Positions 1 through 8,323 of a DNA stretch of 27,861 nt are shown here, one piece after another. This DNA comes from a bacterium (GTDB taxonomy: Bacteria; NPL-UPA2; JAUVJM01): NCBI GenBank assembly GCA_030606215.1, contig JAUWGW010000023.1:1-27861 (forward strand), written 5' to 3'. The translations under genes and the position numbers were made by a program. How positions within the stretch are numbered: the first letter of the stretch is position 1; every line of letters begins with the position of its first letter. The notes beneath the pieces are model-generated. The model saw only the letters and a list, made by a program, of their open reading frames with translations. It was not told the origin of the DNA and did not search any database.

Positions 1-1518
1 ATGGTAGAAAAACGAGAAGAACAAGCAAGAATGTATGAGGAAACTATCCAGAATTTGAAACCTGGAACAATCGTAAAGGGAAAGTTTATCCAGGTTGATT
101 AGAAATATGCACTGAGTGACATTGGCTATAAATCTGAAGGGACAGTATTGCTCAGTGAGTTTTCCGGGCCCGTAAAGGTAGGGGATGAGGTAAGTGTTGT
201 GCTTGCCCAGTTAGAAGATAAGAATGGAACAGTTGTCCTTTCAAAACAGATGGCAGACCAGCTCAAGAACTGGCAGAAATTGCAGGTCTCATACCACAAG
301 GGAGAAATTATAGAAGGTAAGGTGGAAAGACAGGTCAGAGGAGGATACATTGTTAATGCTGGGATTGATGCGTTTCTACCAGCATCACAGGTATCTTTAC
401 AATCACGGGAGATATCCTACAAAACTCTTCCTTTTAAGATAATAAAGATGAACGAGGCAAGACGCAATATCGTGGTATCTCACAGAGCTGCGATTGAAGC
501 AGGGAAAGAACAGAGCAAAACTGAACTTCTATCTGGCCTCAAGGTCGGCCAGGCACATAAGGGGAAAGTTAAGAACATCACTGATTTTGGCGCATTCATT
601 GACCTCGGGGGAATAGATGGGCTACTGCACATAACAGATATTTCCTGGGGGAGAATATCGCACCCCTCAGAAATTCTTGCGGTTGGAGACGAGGTGGAAG
701 TTGTCATCCTGAACCTCAATCTGGAAAAAAGGAAAATCTCGCTCGGACTAAAACAGAAAACACCAAGTCCATGGCTGAAAGCCGCTGAGAAGTATCCCGT
801 AGATTCCAAACATACCGGGCGCGTGGTAAATATTACCGACTACGGCGCTTTCGTGGAGCTTGAAAAAGGCATAGAAGGTCTTGTTCATATTTCCGAAATG
901 TCCTGGACGAAAAGACTTTCCCATCCTTCTGAAGTAGCCGCTATTGGAGATATGGTTGAAGTGGTTGTTCTCAGTATTGAACCTGAGAAAGGGAAAATAT
1001 CCCTCGGAATGAAACAGGTTGAGCCAAGCCCGTGGGTTCTTGTTGAGGAAAAATATCCAGCCGGCTCAAAAGTCAAGGGAAAGATACACAATCTCACTGA
1101 TTACGGTGCATTTCTTGAATTGGAGAAAGGAATTGATGGTCTTATCCATATTTCCGATATGTCCTGGGGAAATATTAAGCACCCTTCGGAAATTTTGAAG
1201 AAGGGTGATAAAGTAGAGGCAGTTGTGCTTGAAATTGATCCCGACAATAAAAAAATATCGCTCGGATTAAAACAGCTTACGGAAGACCCGTGGGGGAAAA
1301 TAGGAGAAAAATATCATATCGGGGATAGAGTAAAAGGGAAAGTAACAAAGGTTGTCTCTTTTGGTGCATTTATTGAACTTGAAAAGGGCGTTGAAGGACT
1401 GCTTCACACCTCCCGCATGGGTGACAAGAAAATTTCTGAAGGAGATATTCTTGATGTAGAAATAGTTAGTATTGAACCTGAACGGAGGAAAATCGGGCTG
1501 GATATAGTTGAGAAATGA
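1..1518 (+). CDS. rpsA: 30S ribosomal protein S1, with an in-frame amber codon
   Basis: Ribosomal protein S1 binds the 30S subunit and mRNA and helps initiation. Read from the ATG at 1, the frame gives 505 codons with six S1/OB-fold repeats, roughly at residues 20-85, 100-165, 190-260, 275-345, 360-430 and 445-505. The last four share the typical TDFGAF/TDYGAF and GLxHIS signatures. The N-terminus (MVEKREEQARMYEET) is a normal family start. Codon 34 (100-102) is TAG, inside the first S1 domain between 'IQVD' and 'KYALSDIGYKSEG', and both flanks remain good S1 sequence. A restart after it (for example TTG at 148) would lose the first domain, which docks S1 on the ribosome in known cases. TAG serves as the normal stop of several other genes here, so general recoding is unlikely; a sequencing error or a fresh mutation is more likely. 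The stop TGA overlaps the next start (ATGA). Family call is secure; gene integrity is uncertain. Confidence 0.9.
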
Positions 1519-2900
1519 AGCCTATGATAATTAGCCTTTCCGGGGTGAGAGGAATAATTGGAGAAAACCTCACCCCGGATGTTTTATCAAAACTTGCCGC
1601 TTCGTTCGGAACAATTCTCCACGGTGGAAAAGTAGTTGTTGCCACTGACAGCAGAATCTCCCGGCAAATGTGCCTTGATGCAGTAATCTCAGGTCTCATT
1701 TCCTCAGGGTGCGACGTAATCAATATCGGTATTTCCCCAACTCCTTCACTCCAAATAATGGTTCAGGAACTTAAAGCTCGCGGCGGAATATGTATAACCG
1801 CAAGCCATAATCCACCTGAGTGGAATGGATTGAAATTCTACAGAAGTGAAGGAATTCTGCTTGGTCAAACTCTGGCAAAAAAGCTCCTCTCCGTATATGA
1901 GCACTCAAGAATAAGTCCCACCCCTGCGCGCGGGGGCGGAATAAACTATGTCCCCTGGGAGAAACTCGGCGAAGTCAGAGAGAAAAAAGACGCTCACCTT
2001 TTCCACATCAATGCTATCCTGAAAAAACTGAACGTAAAATTAATCAGGAGAAGAAAATTCAAAGTTGTTATTGATTGTGGAAATGGAGCTGGCGCCGTTG
2101 CAACCCCTGCTTTCCTGAAAGAACTCGGTTGTCAGGTTATTAAACTTAACTGTGAAACCCGCGGTTTCTTTAACCGTCCACCGGAACCAATCCCCAAGAA
2201 TATCGGCGAGCTTCGCTCAGTTATCCTCAAAAAAAAAGCAGAAATAGGTTTTGCTCAGGATGCTGATGCAGATAGGCTCGCTATTGTTTCAGAAGAGGGG
2301 AAGTGTCTGGGCGAGGATTATTCGCTTGCTCTTGCCACACAATTTGTCCTCACACACAAACCCGGTACGGTTGTTACCAACCTCTCCACTACCATGGCAA
2401 TAGACGATGTGGCAGAAAAATTTGGCTGCCGGTGTCTGCGGACAAAAGTGGGAGAAATCAATGTGGTAGAGACAATGAAGAGGGTATCTGCAGTAATTGG
2501 CGGGGAAGGAAACGGAGGGGTGATTTTCCCTTCTGTTCATTATGGCAGAGACAGTCTAATTGGCATGGGACTTATTCTTCAATATATGGCAGAAACACAT
2601 ATGCTAATATCGGCGCTTGCAAGGTCCATCCCGCAGTATCATATTAAAAAGGGAAAAATTTCAGTGAAAGGGGCGGGCAGAGATATTTTAAAGAAAGTCC
2701 GTTCCTCCCTTAAGACTTGTCTGCCGGCAGGCATGGATGCAAAACTTGACCTTAGAGACGGGGTTAAAGCAATGTGGGAAGATTGCTGGGTTCATGTGCG
2801 GCCATCCGGCACAGAGCCCGTCATGAGAATAGTTGCCGAAGCAAAGACAAAAAAGAAAGCATCGCAGATTTATAAAATGGCAGCAAATCTGATACAGTAA
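1515..2900 (+). CDS. glmM: Phosphoglucosamine mutase / phosphomannomutase family protein
   Basis: Alpha-D-phosphohexomutase of 461 aa that interconverts hexose 1- and 6-phosphates. The likely role is glucosamine-6-P to glucosamine-1-P for UDP-GlcNAc and peptidoglycan. All four family signatures are present: SGVRGIIG near residue 9, the active-site loop TASHNP with the phosphoserine at S97, the Mg-binding loop DADADR (D249, D251, D253), the sugar-binding GGEGNGG (329-335) and the phosphate-binding RPSGTEP (429-435). The opening 'LSGVRG' and short length resemble the archaeal-type GlmM/ManB branch more than E. coli GlmM ('FGTDGVRG'), so sugar specificity is inferred. The ATG overlaps the rpsA stop as ATGA, which suggests translational coupling. 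Confidence 0.88.
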   Translation: MKPMIISLSGVRGIIGENLTPDVLSKLAASFGTILHGGKVVVATDSRISRQMCLDAVISGLISSGCDVINIGISPTPSLQIMVQELKARGGICITASHNPPEWNGLKFYRSEGILLGQTLAKKLLSVYEHSRISPTPARGGGINYVPWEKLGEVREKKDAHLFHINAILKKLNVKLIRRRKFKVVIDCGNGAGAVATPAFLKELGCQVIKLNCETRGFFNRPPEPIPKNIGELRSVILKKKAEIGFAQDADADRLAIVSEEGKCLGEDYSLALATQFVLTHKPGTVVTNLSTTMAIDDVAEKFGCRCLRTKVGEINVVETMKRVSAVIGGEGNGGVIFPSVHYGRDSLIGMGLILQYMAETHMLISALARSIPQYHIKKGKISVKGAGRDILKKVRSSLKTCLPAGMDAKLDLRDGVKAMWEDCWVHVRPSGTEPVMRIVAEAKTKKKASQIYKMAANLIQ

Positions 2901-2901
2901 C

Positions 2902-4086
2902 ATGGACTTTGAAAAAGAACTGGAAATTATCAGAGAAAATACGGTTGATATAATTTCAGAAGAGGAACTTCTTCAGAAACTAAAGGAAGCCCATAGCCAA
3001 AAGAGGGAATTGCGAGTTAAATATGGTGCAGACCCCTCTGCTCCGGATATACATCTCGGGCACACTGTTCCACTGCAAAAATTGAGACAACTTCAAGAAC
3101 TCGGTCATAAAGTTATTTTCCTAATAGGGGACTTCACTGCTTGTATCGGAGACCCGAGCGGTGTATCAAAAACCCGCCCGCCGCTTACGAAAGAAGATGT
3201 CCTCAAGAATGCCGCCACATACGAGAGGCAGATTTTCAAAATTCTGGACAAGAAAAAAACAGAGCTTGTCCTCAACAGCAAGTGGTGTGAGGGCATGCGC
3301 CTCAGTGATGTTGTAAAACTTGCTTCGCACTACACCGTTGCAAGGATGCTTGAAAGAGATGATTTTTCCATGCGTTTCAACAAGAAAGAGCCCATCAGTA
3401 TACATGAATTCTTATACCCTCTGATACAGGGTTATGACTCTGTTATCCTGAAGGCGGATATAGAAGTTGGCGGAACAGACCAGAGATTTAATTTTCTCCT
3501 GGCCAGGGAACTTCAGAGGGATTTCGGGCAGGACCCGGAAGTTGTCATTCTACTTCCAATTCTTGAAGGTACTGACGGGAAACAGAAAATGAGCAAAAGT
3601 CTGGGTAACTACATCGGCATCGATGAAACGCCTCTTGAAATTTATGGTAAGTTAATGTCAATACCTGATAAAATCCTCCATAGATACTACAATTTGCTCT
3701 TAGGAATTCCCTGCCCGGAAAACTCTTCACCGCATGAGGCGAAAAAGCGTCTTGCAAAAGAGATTACTTCCATCTACTATGGAGAGGAAGCCGGGAGGAA
3801 AAGTGAGGAAGAATTTCATAAAATTTTTGTCAGGAAGGAACTGCCCGATAAAATCCCTGAAGTTGCGATAGAGAAGAAGGAAATCTGGCTTGTTGAGCTT
3901 TTAGTCGAGGCGAAACTCGCAAGTTCAAGAAGAGAAGCACGAAGATTAATTGTCCAGGGAGGGGTTAAACTGGACAATAAGGTGTGCACTGACCCTGAAG
4001 CTGAGATTGAGCTGAGAGGAGGAATGATTCTCAAGGTAGGTAAGCGGCGTTTTGCAAAAATAAAACTGGGGGGTAACAATGGCTAA
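2902..4086 (+). CDS. tyrS: Tyrosine--tRNA ligase
   Basis: Class I tyrosyl-tRNA synthetase, 394 aa, cytoplasmic; it charges tRNA-Tyr. The Rossmann-fold signature is HLGH at 51-54. The tyrosine/ATP pocket follows, with the IGDFTACIGDPSG segment at 75-87, and the KMSKS loop is exact at 229-233. The C-terminus (about 325-390) is an S4 RNA-binding domain ('ASSRREARRLIVQGGVKLD'). Length and the HLGH/KMSKS spacing fit the shorter TyrS type with a compact C-terminal S4 domain. The ATG lies one base after the upstream TAA. The last 8 nt overlap the next gene. Confidence 0.96.
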   Translation: MDFEKELEIIRENTVDIISEEELLQKLKEAHSQKRELRVKYGADPSAPDIHLGHTVPLQKLRQLQELGHKVIFLIGDFTACIGDPSGVSKTRPPLTKEDVLKNAATYERQIFKILDKKKTELVLNSKWCEGMRLSDVVKLASHYTVARMLERDDFSMRFNKKEPISIHEFLYPLIQGYDSVILKADIEVGGTDQRFNFLLARELQRDFGQDPEVVILLPILEGTDGKQKMSKSLGNYIGIDETPLEIYGKLMSIPDKILHRYYNLLLGIPCPENSSPHEAKKRLAKEITSIYYGEEAGRKSEEEFHKIFVRKELPDKIPEVAIEKKEIWLVELLVEAKLASSRREARRLIVQGGVKLDNKVCTDPEAEIELRGGMILKVGKRRFAKIKLGGNNG

Positions 4087-4327
4087 AAAGAAAAAAACCA
4101 CAACTACCCGTCCGGCACGCAAGAGGGCGGAAAGCAAGAAGGCAGCAGCCAAGAGGACAGAAAGCAGGAAGCCCAGCAAACCGAAAACAGAGAAAAAAAT
4201 TGTAACCCGTGATACTGTGCGTGAGAATATAAGGTGCCGTTCCTGCCTCATTGTCGATGGTTATGCAAGAAAAGAAGAAACTTGCAGACACTGTGGAGCA
4301 AAACTCTTCAAAGGAGACGTCCTCTAA
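4079..4327 (+). CDS. Small basic zinc-ribbon protein
   Basis: An 82-aa protein I cannot assign to a named family. Residues 2-40 are an extremely Lys/Arg/Ala/Thr-rich tail, probably disordered and nucleic-acid binding. Residues 50-78 carry two CxxC knuckles (C53/C56 and C69/C72) that would bind one zinc ion. The layout resembles small ribosome- or RNA-associated zinc-ribbon proteins. The ATG overlaps the end of tyrS by 8 nt and is preceded by a GGGGG SD-like tract inside tyrS, so it is probably translated with tyrS. Its place between translation genes and cell-wall genes suggests, but does not prove, an RNA-related role. The tail has low complexity, so composition-based homology hits would be unreliable; only the zinc knuckle is informative. 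Confidence 0.75.
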   Translation: MAKKKKTTTTRPARKRAESKKAAAKRTESRKPSKPKTEKKIVTRDTVRENIRCRSCLIVDGYARKEETCRHCGAKLFKGDVL

Positions 4328-4329
4328 TC

Positions 4330-5562
4330 GTGCAAAAGTTCTGCAGGCTGGGAATTCTTTTATTCCTGCTGTTCAGCTTTCCAGGTAAAGCATCTGCTGA
4401 GAAGGGTAATGTAAAACTTGGAATAGATGTCCTGCTTGAGAAAAAAATTGGCATCTTGAGAGATAAGCGAATCGGGCTTATCACAAATCACACAGGCTGT
4501 AACTCTAAACTCCTTTCAACAGTTGACTTACTCCACAAACATCCGGAAGTCAACCTAACAGCCCTGTTCGCCCCTGAACACGGTCTTCGCGGCATGACAG
4601 AAGCAGGGGAAAGCGTCCCGTCCTCCAGCGATAAATATACAGGTCTTCCCGTACACAGTCTCTACGGAGGGAAGAAACGCCCGACAGATAAGATGCTTCG
4701 CGGCCTGGATGCCCTCGTGTTTGATATCCAGGATATTGGAGTCCGCTGGTATACGTATATTAGCACTCTGGCCCTTGCAATGGAAGAGGCAGGAAAAAAG
4801 GGAATAGAATTCATCGTTTTAGACCGTCCAAACCCACTCGGTGGATTGAAGATAGAAGGACCAATTCTAAATGCACGTCAGAAATCTTTCCTTGGATTAT
4901 ACCCGGTCCCTGTTGTCCATGGTATGACAGTCGGTGAACTTGCAAAATTTTATAAGGGCGAATTTAATCTGCCTGTAAACCTCAAAATTATACAAATGGA
5001 AGGATGGAATCGCTCTATGGTATGGGATGATACAGGTCTGAACTGGATTCCAACCTCACCATGGATACCAACACCTGAATCAGCTCTTGGTTACCCGGGA
5101 ACAGGTCTTATCGGTGAGACAGGTCTAATTTCAATTGGAATCGGATATACCACGCCATTTCAAATAGTAGGTGCACCTTGGATATCTTCATATGCCCTTG
5201 CAGAAAAGATGAATGAGAAAAATCTGCCCGGCGTGATTTTCCGTCCATTCTTCTTTGAACCATTTTGGGGAAAGTTTCACGGAGAAAAATGTGAGGGAGT
5301 TCACATTCATATTGTGGACAAGGCTGCATTCATGCCCCTTTCTACAGCACTGCATCTTCTTGAGGCAATAAGAGACCTCTACCCGCAGCGATTTGCCTCC
5401 GTCTTCAACCAGAAGAGGAAGAGAAGCTTTGATAGATATCTTGGTGTAACCACCATATCAGAAACGTTGAAAAAAGGAGAGAAGATAAAACCCATTCTAA
5501 ACAGCTGGGAAGAGAAAATAGAAAAATTCAAGGAAAAACGGAAGAAATATCTTCTCTATTGA
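4330..5562 (+). CDS. DUF1343 / NamZ-like exo-beta-N-acetylmuramidase, secreted
   Basis: 410 aa when started at GTG 4330, two bases after the upstream stop and about 12 nt behind a GGAG. The frame is open further upstream, but that part reads through the zinc-ribbon gene and is not credible. Residues 1-23 form a signal peptide (hydrophobic ILLFLLFSF, then ASA cleavage). The rest is a full DUF1343 protein: 'GIDVLLEKK', 'IGLITNHTGC', the conserved APEHGLRG segment, 'VFDIQDIGVRWYTYISTL' and 'DRPNPLGG'. Members of this family characterised as NamZ remove terminal MurNAc residues from peptidoglycan fragments. An export signal plus an RlpA-like gene next door supports a wall-turnover role. Substrate is inferred from the family. 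Confidence 0.88.
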   Translation: MQKFCRLGILLFLLFSFPGKASAEKGNVKLGIDVLLEKKIGILRDKRIGLITNHTGCNSKLLSTVDLLHKHPEVNLTALFAPEHGLRGMTEAGESVPSSSDKYTGLPVHSLYGGKKRPTDKMLRGLDALVFDIQDIGVRWYTYISTLALAMEEAGKKGIEFIVLDRPNPLGGLKIEGPILNARQKSFLGLYPVPVVHGMTVGELAKFYKGEFNLPVNLKIIQMEGWNRSMVWDDTGLNWIPTSPWIPTPESALGYPGTGLIGETGLISIGIGYTTPFQIVGAPWISSYALAEKMNEKNLPGVIFRPFFFEPFWGKFHGEKCEGVHIHIVDKAAFMPLSTALHLLEAIRDLYPQRFASVFNQKRKRSFDRYLGVTTISETLKKGEKIKPILNSWEEKIEKFKEKRKKYLLY

Positions 5563-5563
5563 C

Positions 5564-5956
5564 ATGCGAAAAGCTTATTTACTTGCAATCCTCATATGGA
5601 TGTTATGCATTCCCGCATGTGTCCAGTGCAACCACACAGGTTCCAAGAATCCAAGATTCTATGGATATGCTTCCTGGTACTGCGCGGAAGATAATAATAA
5701 ACTAACGGCAAGCGGTGAAGAATTTGACGAAACAAAGTTTACAGCCGCACACCGAACTCTACCTTTCGGAACATATGTCCGTGTTACAAGACTTGACTGC
5801 GGTAAGAGCGTCATAGTGAGAATTAATGACAGAGGACCTTTCAAATGGAGAAGGATAATTGACTTGACGCCAGCCGCCGCAAAAGAACTGGATATGCTTG
5901 AAATCGGCATAACCCGCGTCCGTGTTGAAGTCCTGGGTGAAACCCCACCAGATTAA
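5564..5956 (+). CDS. rlpA: RlpA-like septal-ring lytic transglycosylase
   Basis: 130 aa with an N-terminal export signal (hydrophobic residues 5-18; C19 in 'IPAC' gives a weak lipobox) followed by a single double-psi beta-barrel. All residues equivalent to the catalytic set of Pseudomonas RlpA are present with exact spacing: E52 and D55 in GEEFD, H63 in TAAH, and D89 in the INDRGPF motif. RlpA cleaves peptidoglycan strands lacking stem peptides. The usual C-terminal SPOR domain is absent, so this short form cannot use SPOR to find the septum. It starts two bases after the NamZ-like stop, which suggests co-transcription and joint action on denuded glycan. Confidence 0.9.
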   Translation: MRKAYLLAILIWMLCIPACVQCNHTGSKNPRFYGYASWYCAEDNNKLTASGEEFDETKFTAAHRTLPFGTYVRVTRLDCGKSVIVRINDRGPFKWRRIIDLTPAAAKELDMLEIGITRVRVEVLGETPPD

Positions 5957-5974
5957 ATCTATTCCCTGTAGTAG

Positions 5975-6027
5975 GACAAAACCCACTTGATATCAGCCGT
6001 AGAGTTAAGCAGAAGTGGTGTTTGGTC
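5975..6027. terminator. Imperfect inverted repeat between convergent genes, possible terminator
   Basis: GACAAAACCCACTT (5975-5988) can pair with AAGTGGTGTTTGGTC (6013-6027): 6 + 4 + 3 base pairs, one bulge, one mismatch and a 24-nt loop. It lies between the stop of the RlpA-like gene (+) and the stop of the Fic gene (-). The position fits a shared terminator, but there is no clear U-run on either side. Confidence 0.35.
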
Positions 6028-6060
6028 TTCTATCGCACCTCTCCATTGTTGCTTCCTTGG

Positions 6061-7212
6061 CTACCTCTGGGTGGGTAGATCTGTACCAGAGCGCAATAAA
6101 TCTAAATACTTAGCATAGCCAAACAGCCGATTTCGCTTTCGAACCGTAATATCTTTCAAGATACCTAACCTCACAAAATCATTGATTAAGCGGTTGGCTG
6201 TGCCAAAGGCAATCTGAAGCCTATTTTTAACCTCTGATATTGAAATTATCGGATATCTAAAAAGCAATTCTAAGAGATCTATTCCTTTTCTAATACGAAC
6301 CTGCTCTTGGATTAAGCGAGTATGTTCGGACTTCAAAAACAGAATGTCACGGGATGTCTCAATCGCTTCCTTCGAAACTTCCCAAACCCCTTTCAGGAAA
6401 AATTTAATCCATCCTTCCCAATCCCCTTCATCCCTTACTGACATAAGGCAATCGTAATATTGACTCCGATGTTGTTTAAAGTAATGGCTTAGGTAAAGAA
6501 GAGGTCTTGTTAAAACTTCTTTCTGACAAAGAAGAAATGTAATAAGTAATCTTCCGATACGTCCATTACCGTCAAGAAAAGGATGAATGGTTTCAAATTG
6601 ACAGTGCGCTAACCCACAAGTAATAAGTGCTGGCATTGGAGATTCATCATGAAGAAATTTTTCAAACTCTCCCATAGCCTTAATCATCTCCTGAGGTGGA
6701 GGTGGCACAAACTCAGCTGTTTTGGGGGCACAACCAGATGGTCCAATCCAGTTTTGTGAAGAACGGAACTCACCCGGCCTCCTTTCCTGTCCTCTTACTC
6801 CCGCAAGAAGTCTGGAATGAATTTCTTTGATGAGACGCAAAGAAAGGGGAAGACTTTTTACTCTCTGCAATCCGTAATTCATCGCATCTACATAATTAAC
6901 TACTTCACCTATATCACTGGGGAATTTTTGTTTTCCTCCAAAAACCTCATATTCTAAGACATCTATAAGGGAACTTTGCGTTCCCTCAATCTGAGAGCTT
7001 ATAACTGCCTCCTTGCGCACATACATAGCAATAAATAAATCAGGATTAAGCAATGTATCCGTAATTCCATCCAGCCTCCCAATTGCCCGATCAGCATTGG
7101 AAAGTAAATCTATTAATTCCTCATCCATAGACAAAGGTGGATTTGGCGGCAATGGTTTTGGTATAAATGCCTTATATCCTTGAGGTTGTGATATATAAAT
7201 TCCTGCTCTCAT
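6061..7212 (-). CDS. Fic/DOC-family protein (probable AMP-transferase) with C-terminal winged helix
   Basis: 383 aa. Fic domains usually transfer AMP from ATP to protein hydroxyl groups. The core motif HPFLDGNGRIGR is complete at 210-221, with the catalytic His, the phosphate-binding loop and the final Arg. An N-terminal Fic_N region carries the inhibitory-helix motif S72xxxE76-G77 (SSQIEG). In class II Fic proteins its Glu blocks ATP, so the enzyme would be auto-inhibited. Residues about 310-375 read as a winged helix-turn-helix ('ISEVKNRLQIAFGTANRLINDFVRLGIL'), which suggests DNA binding and autoregulation. The gene is monocistronic and convergent with the cell-wall genes. A promoter and a 9-bp inverted repeat sit directly at the start codon. 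Stop codon is TAG. Target protein unknown. Confidence 0.92.
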   Translation of the reverse strand: MRAGIYISQPQGYKAFIPKPLPPNPPLSMDEELIDLLSNADRAIGRLDGITDTLLNPDLFIAMYVRKEAVISSQIEGTQSSLIDVLEYEVFGGKQKFPSDIGEVVNYVDAMNYGLQRVKSLPLSLRLIKEIHSRLLAGVRGQERRPGEFRSSQNWIGPSGCAPKTAEFVPPPPQEMIKAMGEFEKFLHDESPMPALITCGLAHCQFETIHPFLDGNGRIGRLLITFLLCQKEVLTRPLLYLSHYFKQHRSQYYDCLMSVRDEGDWEGWIKFFLKGVWEVSKEAIETSRDILFLKSEHTRLIQEQVRIRKGIDLLELLFRYPIISISEVKNRLQIAFGTANRLINDFVRLGILKDITVRKRNRLFGYAKYLDLLRSGTDLPTQR

Positions 7213-7250
7213 CTTATTTCACAGTTTAGCATATTTTTGAAATAAGTCAA
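7213..7250 (-). promoter_or_regulatory. Fic-gene promoter with embedded inverted repeat (candidate operator)
   Basis: On the minus strand TTGACT (7245-7250), a 16-nt spacer and TAAACT (7223-7228) form a plausible sigma-70 promoter. The -10 ends 10 nt before the ATG at 7212 and no SD is visible, so the transcript should be leaderless or nearly so. A perfect 9-bp inverted repeat, CTTATTTCA (7213-7221) and TGAAATAAG (7238-7246), touches the start region and overlaps the -35. That is a natural place for the protein's own winged helix to bind. Confidence 0.5.
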
Positions 7251-7339
7251 GCGTAATTTCAACTTTTGAAAATATGGGATTTATAATTCCAACAATGTGC
7301 ATCTTACTAAAATAAGGAATGTGGAACAGGTTTGATAAA

Positions 7340-7368
7340 TCAAGCCCATACACAAGATAGGGGCTCGA
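7340..7368 (-). terminator. Possible terminator hairpin downstream of ssrA
   Basis: On the minus strand, 7368-7361 can pair with 7347-7340 in an 8-bp stem (one G-U) around a 13-nt loop. It lies 11 nt past the CCA end of tmRNA. Only a weak A/T stretch follows, so the call is tentative. Confidence 0.3.
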
Positions 7369-7379
7369 ATTGGTATCAT

Positions 7380-7735
7380 TGGTGGAGGCGGCGGGAATCG
7401 AACCCGCGTCCTGAGAGGTGTCAGCAAAAGTTTCTACATGCTTAGCTCAATGTTTATTTTTTCACTTCTTTCCGGCTCCAATGAGCGGGATCCGGGAGAA
7501 GCGTAGCTTGTATTTTCTCGCCTCACCTTCCCAAGCCAGAAAGTGAAGCCAGCCTGCTTAACCGTCACCCGGACACATCTCACAGGCAAGATGTGCGGGT
7601 GTGCCTGCTTTAATTAGCAAGCGTACGCAAACTGTTCGTTTGCACTTACTTTTTGTCAGGTGTTTTTCGAGGCCTCCTGACAACCTCGGCATGCTTCTTT
7701 TTGCTTCCATTCTCCAGTCGAAACCTATCGCCCCC
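7380..7735 (-). ncRNA. ssrA: Transfer-messenger RNA (tmRNA)
   Basis: One-piece tmRNA of about 356 nt that rescues stalled ribosomes together with SmpB. The tRNA-like ends are clear. The 5' GGGGGCG (7735-7729) pairs with the 3' CGCCTCC that precedes ACCA, giving a 7-bp acceptor stem with one G-U. A T-arm with GGTTCGATTCC lies just inside the 3' end, and the genomic CCA is at 7382-7380. The tag reading frame is GCA at 7643-7641 to TAA at 7616-7614 and encodes ANEQFAYAC. The resume codon GCA is preceded by GTAAGT, close to known resume contexts. A terminal Cys instead of the usual Ala-Ala is odd. The smpB gene is directly upstream on the same strand. Confidence 0.93.
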
Positions 7736-7826
7736 CTTTCTTCAATAGTCAGTGATTAGTAACATACACCCCCACCTTCTTCCTCCCCCATTAAGGAGGA
7801 GGATTAGGGCAAGTACATAGTGTTTA

Positions 7827-8285
7827 CTAGCCACGAGCCGCTCGTGGGCTGAGAGCCCTGTGTACTTCTATTTGAGCTTCACGCCTTTTGATGTCTTCAC
7901 GCTTATCATATTCTCTCTTCCCACGCGCAAGAGCTATCTCCACCTTTGCCCTTCCCCGCTTGAAATAAAGACAAAGCGGCACAAGAGTCAGTCCGCGCCC
8001 CGACATCTTCCCCATCAGCCTTTTTATCTCCACGCAATGGAGTAGCAACTTTCTGGTGCGTTTCGGGTCATGGTTGAAACGATTGCCGCATTCATATGGG
8101 GGTATGTGCATATTGTAGAGAAATGCCTCCTTACCGTCAATACTGGCAAAACTGTCCTGGAGGCTCGCCCTGCCATTTCTGAGAGATTTTACCTCAGTCC
8201 CCTGGAGGACAATACCCGCCTCATAGCTTTCCAGCAGACTAAAATCCCGTCTTGCTTTTCTATTTACCGCTATTGTCTTAGCCAT
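7827..8285 (-). CDS. smpB: SsrA-binding protein SmpB
   Basis: 152 aa, the normal length. SmpB is the OB-fold partner that brings tmRNA to stalled ribosomes. Family hallmarks run the whole length: GTEVKSLR, 'SLQDSFA', 'HIPPYECGNRFNHDPKRTRKLLLH', 'GLTLVPLCLYFKRGRAKVEIALARGK' written here in part, and the basic C-terminal tail from about residue 125 (KREYDKRE onward) that enters the empty mRNA channel. The tmRNA gene lies downstream on the same strand, the common smpB-ssrA arrangement. No SD precedes the ATG; a strong promoter ends 9 nt before it (see that entry). Stop codon is TAG. Confidence 0.97.
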   Translation of the reverse strand: MAKTIAVNRKARRDFSLLESYEAGIVLQGTEVKSLRNGRASLQDSFASIDGKEAFLYNMHIPPYECGNRFNHDPKRTRKLLLHCVEIKRLMGKMSGRGLTLVPLCLYFKRGRAKVEIALARGKREYDKREDIKRREAQIEVHRALSPRAARG

Positions 8286-8294
8286 TCTAAATCA

Positions 8295-8323
8295 TTTATA
8301 GCACATCCAGCGACTAATTTCAA
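8295..8323 (-). promoter_or_regulatory. smpB promoter, leaderless type
   Basis: On the minus strand TTGAAA (8318-8323), a 17-nt spacer and TATAAA (8295-8300) match sigma-70 at 5/6 and 5/6. The -10 ends 9 nt before the smpB ATG, leaving almost no leader and no SD. Five bases of the -35 lie in the left copy of the 64-bp direct repeat, so arrival of that repeat helped shape this promoter. Confidence 0.6.

Noticed and set aside
1-1518. Genome-wide TAG recoding to explain the rpsA amber codon
   Set aside because: TAG ends fic, smpB, the LamG gene, the 757-aa glycosidase and GT2 at sensible protein ends, and no other gene here has an internal TAG.
4234-4329. Longer start for the NamZ-like gene
   Set aside because: The extra 32 codons run out of frame through the zinc-ribbon gene; the GTG at 4330 gives a proper signal peptide.
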